Notes under the pieces: model-generated
The model's database searches: none
What the model was told of the DNA's origin: nothing
Seen by the model: only the letters and a program-made list of their open reading frames with translations
Assembly: GCA_003554375.1 (NCBI GenBank)
Contig: PWGF01000121.1
Coordinates: 1-15,602 of the forward strand
Origin: Spirochaetaceae bacterium
GTDB taxonomy: Bacteria; Spirochaetota; Spirochaetia; DSM-27196; SKKC01
Length of the DNA: 15,602 bases
Direction: 5' to 3'
Shown: in pieces, positions 1 through 6,470 of the stretch
Position numbering within the stretch: the first letter of the stretch is position 1
Layout: each line of letters begins with the position of its first letter
Translations under genes and position numbers: made by a program

Positions 1-147
1 GACGCTACGATCCGTATCACCATACGCGGACCGGTACCCGCCGAGCTGCGACAGAAACCGGAGAAGTCGACAACGACGGCACTAGTTTCCGCAGGAATTC
101 AACAGGCGCTCATCCCGCTATGTAGCGCTCATACGGATCGTAGCGTC
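1..147. repeat. 17-bp perfect inverted repeat upstream of glgC
   Basis: The arm GACGCTACGATCCGTAT (1-17) is the exact reverse complement of 131-147, with 113 bases between. The left arm starts at the first base of the window, so the repeat may extend further. The right arm ends three bases before the glgC Shine-Dalgarno sequence at 151. A small inverted repeat, CGCTA-TG-TAGCG, lies at 116-127. The phase starting at base 3 stays open and stops at 123-125 (TAG), so this stretch could also hold the 3' end of an upstream gene (about 40 hydrophilic, low-complexity residues). I do not recognise that peptide and do not call it a gene. The function of the repeat is unknown; a long-range RNA hairpin or an operator pair are both possible. 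Confidence 0.7.
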
Positions 148-150
148 TTC

Positions 151-166
151 GGAGGTGATCGGTGTG
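151..166 (+). promoter_or_regulatory. Strong Shine-Dalgarno that fixes the glgC start at GTG 164
   Basis: GGAGGTGATC at 151-160 is an essentially perfect anti-16S match. It overlaps the in-frame GTG at 155, which therefore cannot be the start codon. It sits a few bases before the GTG at 164, which is the better start. Confidence 0.75.
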
Positions 167-1444
167 TCGAACGTGATCTCGATTATTCTCGGCGGCGGAA
201 AAGGAGCGCGGCTCTATCCCCTTACCAAAGAGCGTGCCAAACCCGCCGTTCCCTTCGGTGCGAAGTATCGAATCGTCGATATACCGATCTCCAATAGCAT
301 TAACTCCGGCTTCCGGCAGATGTACGTACTCACGCAGTTCAACTCCGCTTCCCTCCATCTGCACCTTGCGAGCACCTACATATTCGATCAGTTCAGTCCC
401 GGATTCGTGGAAATTCTGGCTGCCGAACAGACGTACTCCAACTCGAGTTGGTACGAAGGGACAGCGGATGCGGTCCGCAAAAACCTCCAACACTTCAGAA
501 CGCAACAGCCGTCACACTATGTCATTCTATCGGGAGACCAACTCTATCGAATGGACCTTCGTAAGATGTACGAGCAACACATAGAGTCGGGAGCCGAGAT
601 CACGGTGGCTTGTACGCCGGTAACACGAGAGGTTGCCGCTGACCTAGGCATATTGGATATCGATTCGAGACACCGCATAACGGAGTTCGTCGAAAAGCCG
701 CCCTTGGAACGGGACATATCACATCTTGGAGTTACGGAGCGAGAGGGCATTCCGCCGCAGATGAAGGAAACAGGTCGCATATATCTAGCCTCGATGGGGA
801 TCTACATCTTCAGCGCCGAGCGCATGGAGACTGCGCTTGATAACAGCATGACCGATTTCGGCAAGGAGATCATCCCACGGGCCATCGATCACGGCGGCGT
901 CTATGCGTATGTGTTCGACGGCTTCTGGGAAGACATCGGGACCATTCGCAATTTCTACGAGACGAACCTGGATCTCGCCGACATCAACCCGGCCTTCAAC
1001 TTCTACGATGAGCAGATGCCGATCTACACACGGCGCCGAGACCTACCGGCGAGTAAGTTCAACTCATGCCGGATTTCCAATACTCTGGCTGCGGACGGTT
1101 GCGTTATCACCGACAGCACACTCTCCGGCTCTATTGTCGGGATCCGAACATTCATCGAATCCGGCTCCGAGCTGGATGGGGTAGTGCTTATGGGAGCCGA
1201 TTACTACGAAACCGATCGCCAGAAGGCCGACAACCGCCGTCGGAAGATACCGGATCTCGGCATCGGCCGGAACACAAAGATCCGGAACGCGATCATCGAT
1301 AAGAACGCCCGCGTGGGGAACGGTGTCCAGATCGGTTACGCCAACGACTCCTACACGGACGGGGATTTCGAGCACCACTTCGTGCGCGACGGGATAATCA
1401 TCATCCCCAAAGGAGGCGTAGTTCCGGATGGCGCAGCACTCTGA
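164..1444 (+). CDS. glgC: Glucose-1-phosphate adenylyltransferase (ADP-glucose pyrophosphorylase)
   Basis: This enzyme makes ADP-glucose from ATP and glucose-1-phosphate, the committed step of bacterial glycogen synthesis in the cytoplasm. With the GTG start at 164 it has 426 residues, normal for the family. The N-terminal nucleotidyltransferase domain shows GGGKGARLYPLTKERAKP (10-27), the substrate loop WYEGTADAVRKN (96-107), SGDQLYRMD (123-131), FVEKP (175-179) and FWEDIGT (254-260). A left-handed beta-helix domain follows from about residue 300. Its end (IPDLGIGRN, then AIIDKNARVGNGVQIG, then IIIIPKGGVVPDG) resembles the plant/cyanobacterial type more than the E. coli type. This hints at a different allosteric effector, but that is inference. 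No other glycogen gene lies beside it. It converges on the Nudix gene downstream. Confidence 0.95.
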   Translation: MSNVISIILGGGKGARLYPLTKERAKPAVPFGAKYRIVDIPISNSINSGFRQMYVLTQFNSASLHLHLASTYIFDQFSPGFVEILAAEQTYSNSSWYEGTADAVRKNLQHFRTQQPSHYVILSGDQLYRMDLRKMYEQHIESGAEITVACTPVTREVAADLGILDIDSRHRITEFVEKPPLERDISHLGVTEREGIPPQMKETGRIYLASMGIYIFSAERMETALDNSMTDFGKEIIPRAIDHGGVYAYVFDGFWEDIGTIRNFYETNLDLADINPAFNFYDEQMPIYTRRRDLPASKFNSCRISNTLAADGCVITDSTLSGSIVGIRTFIESGSELDGVVLMGADYYETDRQKADNRRRKIPDLGIGRNTKIRNAIIDKNARVGNGVQIGYANDSYTDGDFEHHFVRDGIIIIPKGGVVPDGAAL

Positions 1445-1458
1445 GCCTCCACCAGTAA

Positions 1459-1486
1459 CCGGCAACCGTCCCCTGGGGGCGGCCGG
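1459..1486 (+). terminator. Candidate terminator hairpin between convergent glgC and the Nudix gene
   Basis: CCGTCCC-CTG-GGGGCGG (1466-1482) forms a 7-bp stem with one G-U pair. CCGG on each side (1459-1462 and 1483-1486) extends it across a three-base bulge. The pyrimidine stretch CTCTTCT follows on the plus strand, so it would mainly serve glgC. There is no true T-run, so confidence is limited. A second, looser pairing (GCTCCGG 1503-1509 with CCGGAGC 1529-1535) sits next to the Nudix stop codon. Confidence 0.4.
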
Positions 1487-1534
1487 CTCTTCTGCTCATT
1501 AGGCTCCGGGCCCCTTCTCCCGTTGGCTCCGGAG

Positions 1535-2032
1535 CTATACCCACTCGTCCTGGTCATGAAACTGCAGATACTCGACCACTCCGTAATCGCTGTCGGACAG
1601 CTCCATATCGAGCATCTCATCCACGGTGAACCACCCGACCTCGTCATGCTCCGACAGAAGCATCTCCTCATCCAGTAGCGTAACCTGGTACACCTGCAGC
1701 GTGAAGTGAACGTCCTTGTTCCTGAAGCTACCTCGATAGAAGAGCGGGCCAACCTCAATCGACACGCGGAGTTCCTCCATAAACTCGCGGACCAACGCGT
1801 GGGCCGGCCGTTCTCTGACGCCTACCTTGCCGCCAATGAACTCCCAACGCCCTCCTTGACTCCCGCCCGGCTTTCGACGCCCCAGCAGGAATCGTCCGTT
1901 CCGCGCCGCCACCCCAGCAACGGAGACGGTTTCCTGCAGCCGCTCGTCGGGGGAAACGGAAGGATCATGTTCAGCCGAGACCGCCACGGATTGCTGATGG
2001 GATGCTGACAGCGGATCATGCGGTTGGGCCAT
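1535..2032 (-). CDS. MutT-like Nudix hydrolase
   Basis: A 165-residue Nudix protein, probably hydrolysing a nucleoside diphosphate derivative such as an oxidised (d)NTP; the substrate cannot be read from sequence. The Nudix box runs from G68 to V90 (GGKVGVRERPAHAL then VREFMEELRV). It matches G-x5-E-x7-REUxEE-x-G-U except that the late glycine is R89. The metal-binding REFMEE core (82-87) is intact. FLLGRRKPGG and GRWEFIGGK before the box are typical of the MutT/CTP-pyrophosphohydrolase group. About 33 residues precede the first domain strand, longer than usual. However, GGGGAG lies 8 bases before the ATG at 2032, so this start is kept. It is the last gene of the minus-strand block, 60 bp after the four-TM gene. 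Its cytoplasmic sanitising role would match nnr in the same block. Confidence 0.85.
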   Translation of the reverse strand: MAQPHDPLSASHQQSVAVSAEHDPSVSPDERLQETVSVAGVAARNGRFLLGRRKPGGSQGGRWEFIGGKVGVRERPAHALVREFMEELRVSIEVGPLFYRGSFRNKDVHFTLQVYQVTLLDEEMLLSEHDEVGWFTVDEMLDMELSDSDYGVVEYLQFHDQDEWV

Positions 2033-2092
2033 AAGCTCACTCCCCGTCGGGACTTACCTTCCAAGATATGACACTTCCAATCAGAGTCAGAT

Positions 2093-2506
2093 TCAGAGAA
2101 ACAGCACGCTATGAAGGAGAAAATGCAGTATAGCCGAGAGAATAGAGATGCCCCCGTACACAGATCGGGGCGCAAGAAAGAGGCGGTCCAACCGCTGCAG
2201 CGCCCGCGTTTCCTCTCCCCGTCTATCGCGATAATACTCAAGCATGAGAGTGAACCCAGCTACCAAACCGGCAATGGCAGGAAAGAAATCACCAAGAATG
2301 TACCAATCTCCATGCGTGACGCTCCAGAGTTTGAAGAAGGCTGCCACGAATGTTGCCACACCTAGCCCGAAGCGGAACTTGGCACGCTGGAAGAGCTCAG
2401 GGTTGAAGAAGGTACTCACACGCACCCTTTGGTCCAGCGAGTCAAACGCCAGTGCCGTGCCCGCAAGCAGATTGAGCACAATCACCAGAAAGTAGAATTG
2501 ATACAT
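2093..2506 (-). CDS. Small four-helix integral membrane protein, unknown function
   Basis: A 137-residue hydrophobic protein that I do not recognise. Predicted membrane segments lie at about 2-21, 44-62, 68-90 and 114-136. They are joined by short basic or mixed loops, the longest being the charged YYRDRRGEETRALQRLDR stretch after the third helix. No catalytic motif is visible; G-D-W-Y and D-F-F-P at the start of helix 3 could be functional. An in-frame ATG exists at 2548, but the one at 2506 has GGGAGG directly upstream. A sigma70-like promoter at 2528-2556 would also start transcription between the two ATGs, so 2506 is chosen. The gene probably has its own promoter and may be co-transcribed with the downstream Nudix gene. 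It could be a small sensor, chaperone or channel-like protein; nothing decides this. Confidence 0.7.
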   Translation of the reverse strand: MYQFYFLVIVLNLLAGTALAFDSLDQRVRVSTFFNPELFQRAKFRFGLGVATFVAAFFKLWSVTHGDWYILGDFFPAIAGLVAGFTLMLEYYRDRRGEETRALQRLDRLFLAPRSVYGGISILSAILHFLLHSVLFL

Positions 2507-2527
2507 GGCACCTCCCGAGCACGTCCG

Positions 2528-2556
2528 AACATACTCCAATAGGTCCACGGCGTCAA
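2528..2556 (-). promoter_or_regulatory. Sigma70-like promoter for the four-TM gene
   Basis: On the minus strand TTGACG (2556-2551) and TATGTT (2533-2528) are separated by exactly 17 bases. Transcription would start near 2521, about 15 bases before the ATG at 2506 and just ahead of its Shine-Dalgarno GGGAGG. The -35 matches consensus at 5 of 6 positions and the -10 at 4 of 6. Confidence 0.5.
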
Positions 2557-2586
2557 CTCGCGCTTACAGAACAAACGCAGTTAGGT

Positions 2587-2666
2587 GAGGCGGAAGACGT
2601 TTGAACGGAGGCGGGGTCCGGAAGGCGCCGGACTTCTAAACGGAGGCGGAACTCGGTAAGAGGCGG
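2587..2666. repeat. Four GAGGCGG boxes in an intergenic stretch
   Basis: GAGGCGG occurs at 2587-2593, 2608-2614, 2643-2649 and 2660-2666. The second and third lie in a longer exact repeat, AACGGAGGCGG (2604-2614 and 2639-2649), 35 bases apart. Between them is a hairpin, GTCCGG-AAGGCG-CCGGAC (2616-2633). The stretch lies after the stop of the one-TM gene and before the promoter of the four-TM gene. The hairpin lacks a U-tract on the minus strand, so it is a poor intrinsic terminator. Confidence 0.6.
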
Positions 2667-2668
2667 CG

Positions 2669-3211
2669 TTAGGAAGGGGGCCGCCGCCACAGCTTGATCG
2701 ATTTGTCGGGTCCGGAAAGCTCGACATCCACTCTATCCGCCTTCCGGGACAGCTCCGCACGGAAGATACGCCTACGTCCTTCCTCGGGCGTAACCTCGGT
2801 ATAGCTGACCGCGTCGATAGGCTTACCGTCGCGAGAGGCTACGAACCGGGCCTCGAGATGGCGCCCACCGATCGCCTCCGACGTCCCTTCTACTTCCAGA
2901 CGGGCAACAAGGTAGTCTTCCTGACGACGAAGCTCCAGACGGGCTTCGGATCCTACCAAAGATCCGCGCCACGGGTCCTCACGGAGAACGAAATACCAGA
3001 CTCCAAACAGAAGGAGAACCAACACAACATCGATCAGCAGAATCGTCAACGAGCGATTGCCCCGAAGCACCCCTCCACGGGTGCCGGGGCGTTCGCGACG
3101 GCGCGTTTGCTCTCGTTCCTCAGCCCGATAGTGGAAATGTAGCTCCTTAGGCGACGGCGAGTCCGAGTCGACGAAACGCACTTCCTGTCTGTATCCCCGG
3201 CGACTACCCAT
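2669..3211 (-). CDS. Bitopic (single-TM) envelope protein, unknown function
   Basis: A 180-residue protein I cannot assign to a named family. Residues 1-50 are hydrophilic and strongly basic (EEREQTRRRERPGTRGG) and should be cytoplasmic. One long membrane helix lies at about 54-76 (NRSLTILLIDVVLVLLLFGV). The remaining 100 residues, rich in Glu and Arg with alternating beta-like strands (ARLELRRQEDYLVARLEVEG), would be extracytoplasmic. The segment 'NRSLTILLID' looks familiar from spirochaetal proteins of similar layout, but I cannot confirm this. The ATG at 3211 lies 17 bp after the nnr stop, suggesting coupling to nnr. There is only a weak ribosome binding site, but an extended -10 promoter sits immediately upstream. 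A scaffold or anti-sigma-like role would be guesswork. Confidence 0.75.
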   Translation of the reverse strand: MGSRRGYRQEVRFVDSDSPSPKELHFHYRAEEREQTRRRERPGTRGGVLRGNRSLTILLIDVVLVLLLFGVWYFVLREDPWRGSLVGSEARLELRRQEDYLVARLEVEGTSEAIGGRHLEARFVASRDGKPIDAVSYTEVTPEEGRRRIFRAELSRKADRVDVELSGPDKSIKLWRRPPS

Positions 3212-3222
3212 GTCTAGCTTCG

Positions 3223-3231
3223 ATTATATCA
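3223..3231 (-). promoter_or_regulatory. Perfect extended -10 (TGnTATAAT) in front of the one-TM gene
   Basis: Reading the minus strand, TGATATAAT spans 3231-3223. It is a consensus -10 preceded by the TG of an extended -10 promoter, and the TGA is also the stop codon of nnr. No good -35 is visible, which extended -10 promoters tolerate. Transcription would begin about 5 bases before the ATG at 3211, giving a nearly leaderless mRNA. That would fit the lack of a clear Shine-Dalgarno there. Confidence 0.45.
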
Positions 3232-4809
3232 CCCTTCGGCGTAGTCGGTGCATTCCCCAAAAACTCGTCCAAGCTCGAGCGCGATCTCCCCGGGCGTACA
3301 GTATCCGCACTGCTTAGCCGCCCGTAGACCGGCAAGCCCGTGCGCCAAGACTCCGCCTTTGGCCGCGGGCATCGCAGCGATTCCGTTCCCAAGCAGTCCT
3401 CCGATCGCCCCGGCAAGCACATCTCCACTTCCCCCGACGCCCAACGCCGGCGACGCGCCGTCCCAGACAGCGGCTCCGCCGCGGTACTCGGCAACGGCCG
3501 TTAGAGAGCTCTTCACTACACATACTACGCCGAACCGTGCAGCTATGCGCCGAGCCGCGGCCAGAGGATCCCGGACGACCGTGTAAGGGTCATCTCCGAG
3601 CAGCCGCGCAGCCTCCCCGGCATGCGGTGTCAGGACGGTAGGCGATACACGGGACACGGTGAGATCTCGGAGCTCCGCATCCGCCGCAATGAGGTTGATT
3701 CCGTCTGCGTCCAGGACGAGCGGTCGGTCCCAACGGAGAAAGGCGCTCAGAACCGCTGCCCGATCGGAGTCCGTCCCCCAGCCCGAACCGAGTACCGCCG
3801 ACCGAATCCGCTCGGGGACAAGTCCCCCAGCTAAGAGAATGTCCTCCGCATTGCCCTGCACGGCTCGGCTCACTGTGCGAACCATAACACCGTCGCCGTG
3901 AAGATCGAGCCGAGTAGCGACCTCACCGTCGCACAGCAGACTCACAAGGCCGGCGCGCGCCCGGACAGCGCCTGTAGAAACCAACCCGGCAGCGCCGGCG
4001 GTGCTCGGCGCCCCCGCTAAGACTGCAACGTGCCCGCGGCGCCCCTTGTGTGCGGTTCTGGAGAGCGGAGGAACCAAAACGCTCAGGTCATCCCGCTCGA
4101 GATACGCGACGTGCTGCGGCCCAGCTTCAATAACGGGAGGCGGAAACCCGACCGAGCAGAACACCATCGTCCCGACGAAATGCCGAACGGGCTGAGGCAG
4201 AAGCTCGTACTTTGGGAGTTCCATCACCAGCGTCAGGTCGGCCTCTACTGATTGTTCGCCCGCCGCTCGTGCCCCATCCGTATCGGTCGCGCCGAAGACA
4301 GCTCCAAGACCGCTCGGTATGTCCACGGCGCAGACGGTTGCACCTCGCCGTCGCGCCGCTCGCACGGCAGCGATCACCGTGTCGTACGGCGATCTCGGCA
4401 CCCCGCGAGCCCCCGTGCCAAGGAGCCCGTCCACAATCACATCCGCTTCCTCCAGACAACGCTCGGCTTCGCGGCGCTTCTCTTTCCACTCTACCGGCTC
4501 GATTCCAAAGGAGCGAAGCATTTGGCACTGAGCTCGGCACACTTCGGTCTCTTCCGCTCCTACCGTGATGACGTGCATCTTCCGCGCACCGGAGGCCCTT
4601 GCATGACGTGCCATCACCAGCGCGTCCCCGCCGTTGTTGCCCTTGCCGGCGACGAACACGAGCGCGGCGTCCTTGCCGAGGCGTCCCGCAAGCGCCTCCC
4701 ATCCGGACCGCCCGGCATTTTCCATTAGCACGGGCTGGGGATAACCGTACTCGGACTGCGCGAAGCTATCGAGTTCCCCCATCTCCAAGGATGTAACAAG
4801 CCGCCTCAT
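3229..4809 (-). CDS. nnr: Bifunctional NAD(P)HX epimerase / NAD(P)HX dehydratase
   Basis: This cytoplasmic repair enzyme restores hydrated NADH and NADPH: the N-terminal YjeF_N domain interconverts R and S epimers, and the C-terminal ribokinase-like domain dehydrates the S form using ADP (or ATP). It has 526 residues, usual for the fused form. Epimerase domain signs are VFVAGKGNNGGDALV (51-65), VDGLLGTGARG (126-136) and AVDIPSGL (161-168). Dehydratase domain signs are HKGRRGHVAVLAG (254-266), VLDADGINLI (365-374), VLTPHAGE (392-399) and GVGGSGDVLAG (457-467). The position usually reading LKG in the dehydratase reads VKSS here. The ATG at 4809 is chosen because AGAGG lies 8 bases upstream; the ATG at 4815 is too close to it, and an alternative start at 4899 would overlap the preceding gene. 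It lies 59 bp after the lipoprotein gene. Confidence 0.93.
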   Translation of the reverse strand: MRRLVTSLEMGELDSFAQSEYGYPQPVLMENAGRSGWEALAGRLGKDAALVFVAGKGNNGGDALVMARHARASGARKMHVITVGAEETEVCRAQCQMLRSFGIEPVEWKEKRREAERCLEEADVIVDGLLGTGARGVPRSPYDTVIAAVRAARRRGATVCAVDIPSGLGAVFGATDTDGARAAGEQSVEADLTLVMELPKYELLPQPVRHFVGTMVFCSVGFPPPVIEAGPQHVAYLERDDLSVLVPPLSRTAHKGRRGHVAVLAGAPSTAGAAGLVSTGAVRARAGLVSLLCDGEVATRLDLHGDGVMVRTVSRAVQGNAEDILLAGGLVPERIRSAVLGSGWGTDSDRAAVLSAFLRWDRPLVLDADGINLIAADAELRDLTVSRVSPTVLTPHAGEAARLLGDDPYTVVRDPLAAARRIAARFGVVCVVKSSLTAVAEYRGGAAVWDGASPALGVGGSGDVLAGAIGGLLGNGIAAMPAAKGGVLAHGLAGLRAAKQCGYCTPGEIALELGRVFGECTDYAEG

Positions 4810-4868
4810 CTGCATGTCCTCTCGCTGAACCCACTCACTGTCCCTACACCCTGGTTGTTTGGCGACAC

Positions 4869-6062
4869 TCACCGCAAGACGCGGTCGGTGCGCCACCACG
4901 CCACTTCAACGCCGTCCTCGCGAGCGATGAGCGCGTACAGGGCTCCTTCCGGCGAAACAGTGAAGTCCAAATCTACCAGCCGATCGCCGCCTAACTCCAG
5001 ACTCCTACGCTCGACGACCTGACCCGACGCATCCCGGATCACAAGGCGAGCGGAGTGCTGGTCGCGAAAACCGAGGAAAAAGAGGTTACCCTCCGGCCCC
5101 ACTCCCAGGAACCTGGGTACTGTCACCCGCTCTCCACCTTTCTCGATCGAACGAGTATCCGGTGAGTTGTCGATATCGAACTCTTCGCGGGGCACTTCGA
5201 TAGAATCAGTATACTCTCCCTGTTCTAGATCCAGGACGTAGACCCTTCCTTTCGGATCCTCGACCGATCCTGCGCCCTCTGCTTCCGGGTAATATACCGC
5301 ACTGATGTAGAGAAGATCCTTTTGGGGGTCAGGATACACGCGCGAAAGCTCCCCAGACGTCTGCCTCCCGTCTACCTGAGGAGGTTCCGGAAGCACCCCC
5401 GGCTCCAGCTCAACCTGGTATACCGGTCTGTTCTCCCGATCATACCAGTACACCTTTCTTCCCTCCGCAGTCCGGGCGACCACAACAAGCTCCCCGTTTA
5501 CCGCAGTCAACGACTCGATATTCGTAAACGGAGTCCCTCCGATCCCTTCCCGTCCCAGATATTCCCGATACTGTCCTGTCTCGTCGAACCGGCGAATAAC
5601 CCGCAGCGCCCGGACTCCAAGATCGTCGTCGGAAAACGCCCGGTCCGACTCAACTCGGTCCGCAACATAGAGGTTGTGTTCCGGTGTCACGGCTATCTCG
5701 CCTATCTCTCGGAACGCGTACGGCACAGCGCCGCGAGTAGCCCCCTCCTCCGGGCTCCCCAAACGCACCGGAACCGGATTGCGCTCAGGATCATAGACTA
5801 GTCGCACTAGATCTCCGCGTCCGGTAAACGTCATTACCTTGTTGCCGTTGCCGTTGGCAATGTATACGCTTCCGTCTCGCACGGTCATTCGATTCGCAAA
5901 ACGGCCACTCTGGAACGCCTGCTGGAACAGGTTCATCTCCTGGTCCAACATGCCCACTTCGAGCTCGAAGAGGGTCTCTCTCTGGAAACCTCCGTCGTCG
6001 GCACACCCCGCCAGACCAGCCATCACGGCTATCCCCAGGATTCCAAGGCGCAAAGCTGCCAT
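4869..6062 (-). CDS. Lipoprotein with beta-propeller-like repeats (LIC_12708-like)
   Basis: A 397-residue predicted lipoprotein. MAALRLGILGIAVMAGLAGC is a short signal peptide ending in a lipobox L17-A18-G19-C20, which supports the ATG at 6062 rather than one at 6230. The mature protein is built from repeated strands of the type 'DGSVYIANGNGNKVMTF', 'EHNLYVADRV', 'NGELVVVARTAEGRKVYWYD', 'GRVYVLDLEQGEYT', 'EGNLFFLGF' and 'EGALYALIA'. These are NHL/propeller-like blades in which a displayed value is followed by a short turn. The opening EVGMLDQEMNLFQ and the blade 'YIANGNGNKVM' resemble the uncharacterised spirochaetal family LIC_12708, from memory. It would sit on the outer face of the inner membrane or in the outer membrane. 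No enzymatic motif is seen. It is the first gene of the minus-strand block. Confidence 0.8.
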   Translation of the reverse strand: MAALRLGILGIAVMAGLAGCADDGGFQRETLFELEVGMLDQEMNLFQQAFQSGRFANRMTVRDGSVYIANGNGNKVMTFTGRGDLVRLVYDPERNPVPVRLGSPEEGATRGAVPYAFREIGEIAVTPEHNLYVADRVESDRAFSDDDLGVRALRVIRRFDETGQYREYLGREGIGGTPFTNIESLTAVNGELVVVARTAEGRKVYWYDRENRPVYQVELEPGVLPEPPQVDGRQTSGELSRVYPDPQKDLLYISAVYYPEAEGAGSVEDPKGRVYVLDLEQGEYTDSIEVPREEFDIDNSPDTRSIEKGGERVTVPRFLGVGPEGNLFFLGFRDQHSARLVIRDASGQVVERRSLELGGDRLVDLDFTVSPEGALYALIAREDGVEVAWWRTDRVLR

Positions 6063-6470
6063 TCTAGTGCGCGCTCTCCGCCACGAAGGCGGGCGAGAAG
6101 GCCTTTCGCCTTCCGGATTAGTTCCGGCCGAATCTCCAGTCGGAGCATACGGAACGGTTAGGAAGCGAATAGCTGTCCTCGGCCCACGAGAAGAGACAGG
6201 TATGCAGGATCGGGGGTGCGGTAGTCTCACCTTGACGATAACCTATGACATAATCCTACGAGTACTAAACGGTCACCAAGCTCCGATGCACAACTTTCAC
6301 AAGAACGGGCAAGCACCCAACCGGCCGCAGAGGCTCGTTCCGTCAGCGATTTCTATCCGAACCGTGCCGGCTCCAAGCCGGCCCCCAGCAACAGTGACGC
6401 TGATGGTATCCCCCGGAGCGTCTTCCTGTCAATCTTGACCGCCCGCGCCGGGAACCGATAGAGTTGCGTC
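6063..6470. other. Divergent intergenic region between the lipoprotein gene and secA
   Basis: About 400 bases without a supported gene. Possible readings through it are R/P-rich and have no ribosome binding site. Contents: an extended -10-like TGACATAAT on the plus strand (6247-6255); a stable hairpin, GCCGGC-TCCAA-GCCGGC (6366-6382), in what would be the secA leader; and a TTGACC (6435-6440) with only a poor -10 (GATAGA, 6457-6462) next to the secA ATG. The lipoprotein gene has GGAG about 13 bases before its ATG, a long spacing, and no convincing -35/-10 pair. Confidence 0.5.
6247..6255 (+). promoter_or_regulatory. Possible extended -10 promoter for secA
   Basis: TGACATAAT combines the TGn element with CATAAT (5 of 6 to consensus). 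TTGACG at 6232-6237 is only 12 bases upstream and so too close to serve as its -35. A transcript from here would have a leader of about 210 nt carrying the 6366-6382 hairpin. Confidence 0.3.

Noticed and set aside
3..125. Open phase running in from the left edge to TAG 123-125, as the 3' end of an upstream gene
   Set aside because: Only about 40 hydrophilic, low-complexity residues with no recognisable motif, and part of it is the inverted repeat. Another phase is also open here, so coding cannot be claimed.
5322..5801. Plus-strand open frame opposite the lipoprotein gene
   Set aside because: No ribosome binding site or motif, and the opposite strand encodes consistent repeated blades after a lipobox.
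5839..6438. Plus-strand open frame of about 199 codons spanning the lipoprotein start and the secA upstream region
   Set aside because: Mostly antisense to the lipoprotein signal and first blades; the remainder is Pro/Ala/Arg-rich with no start signal.
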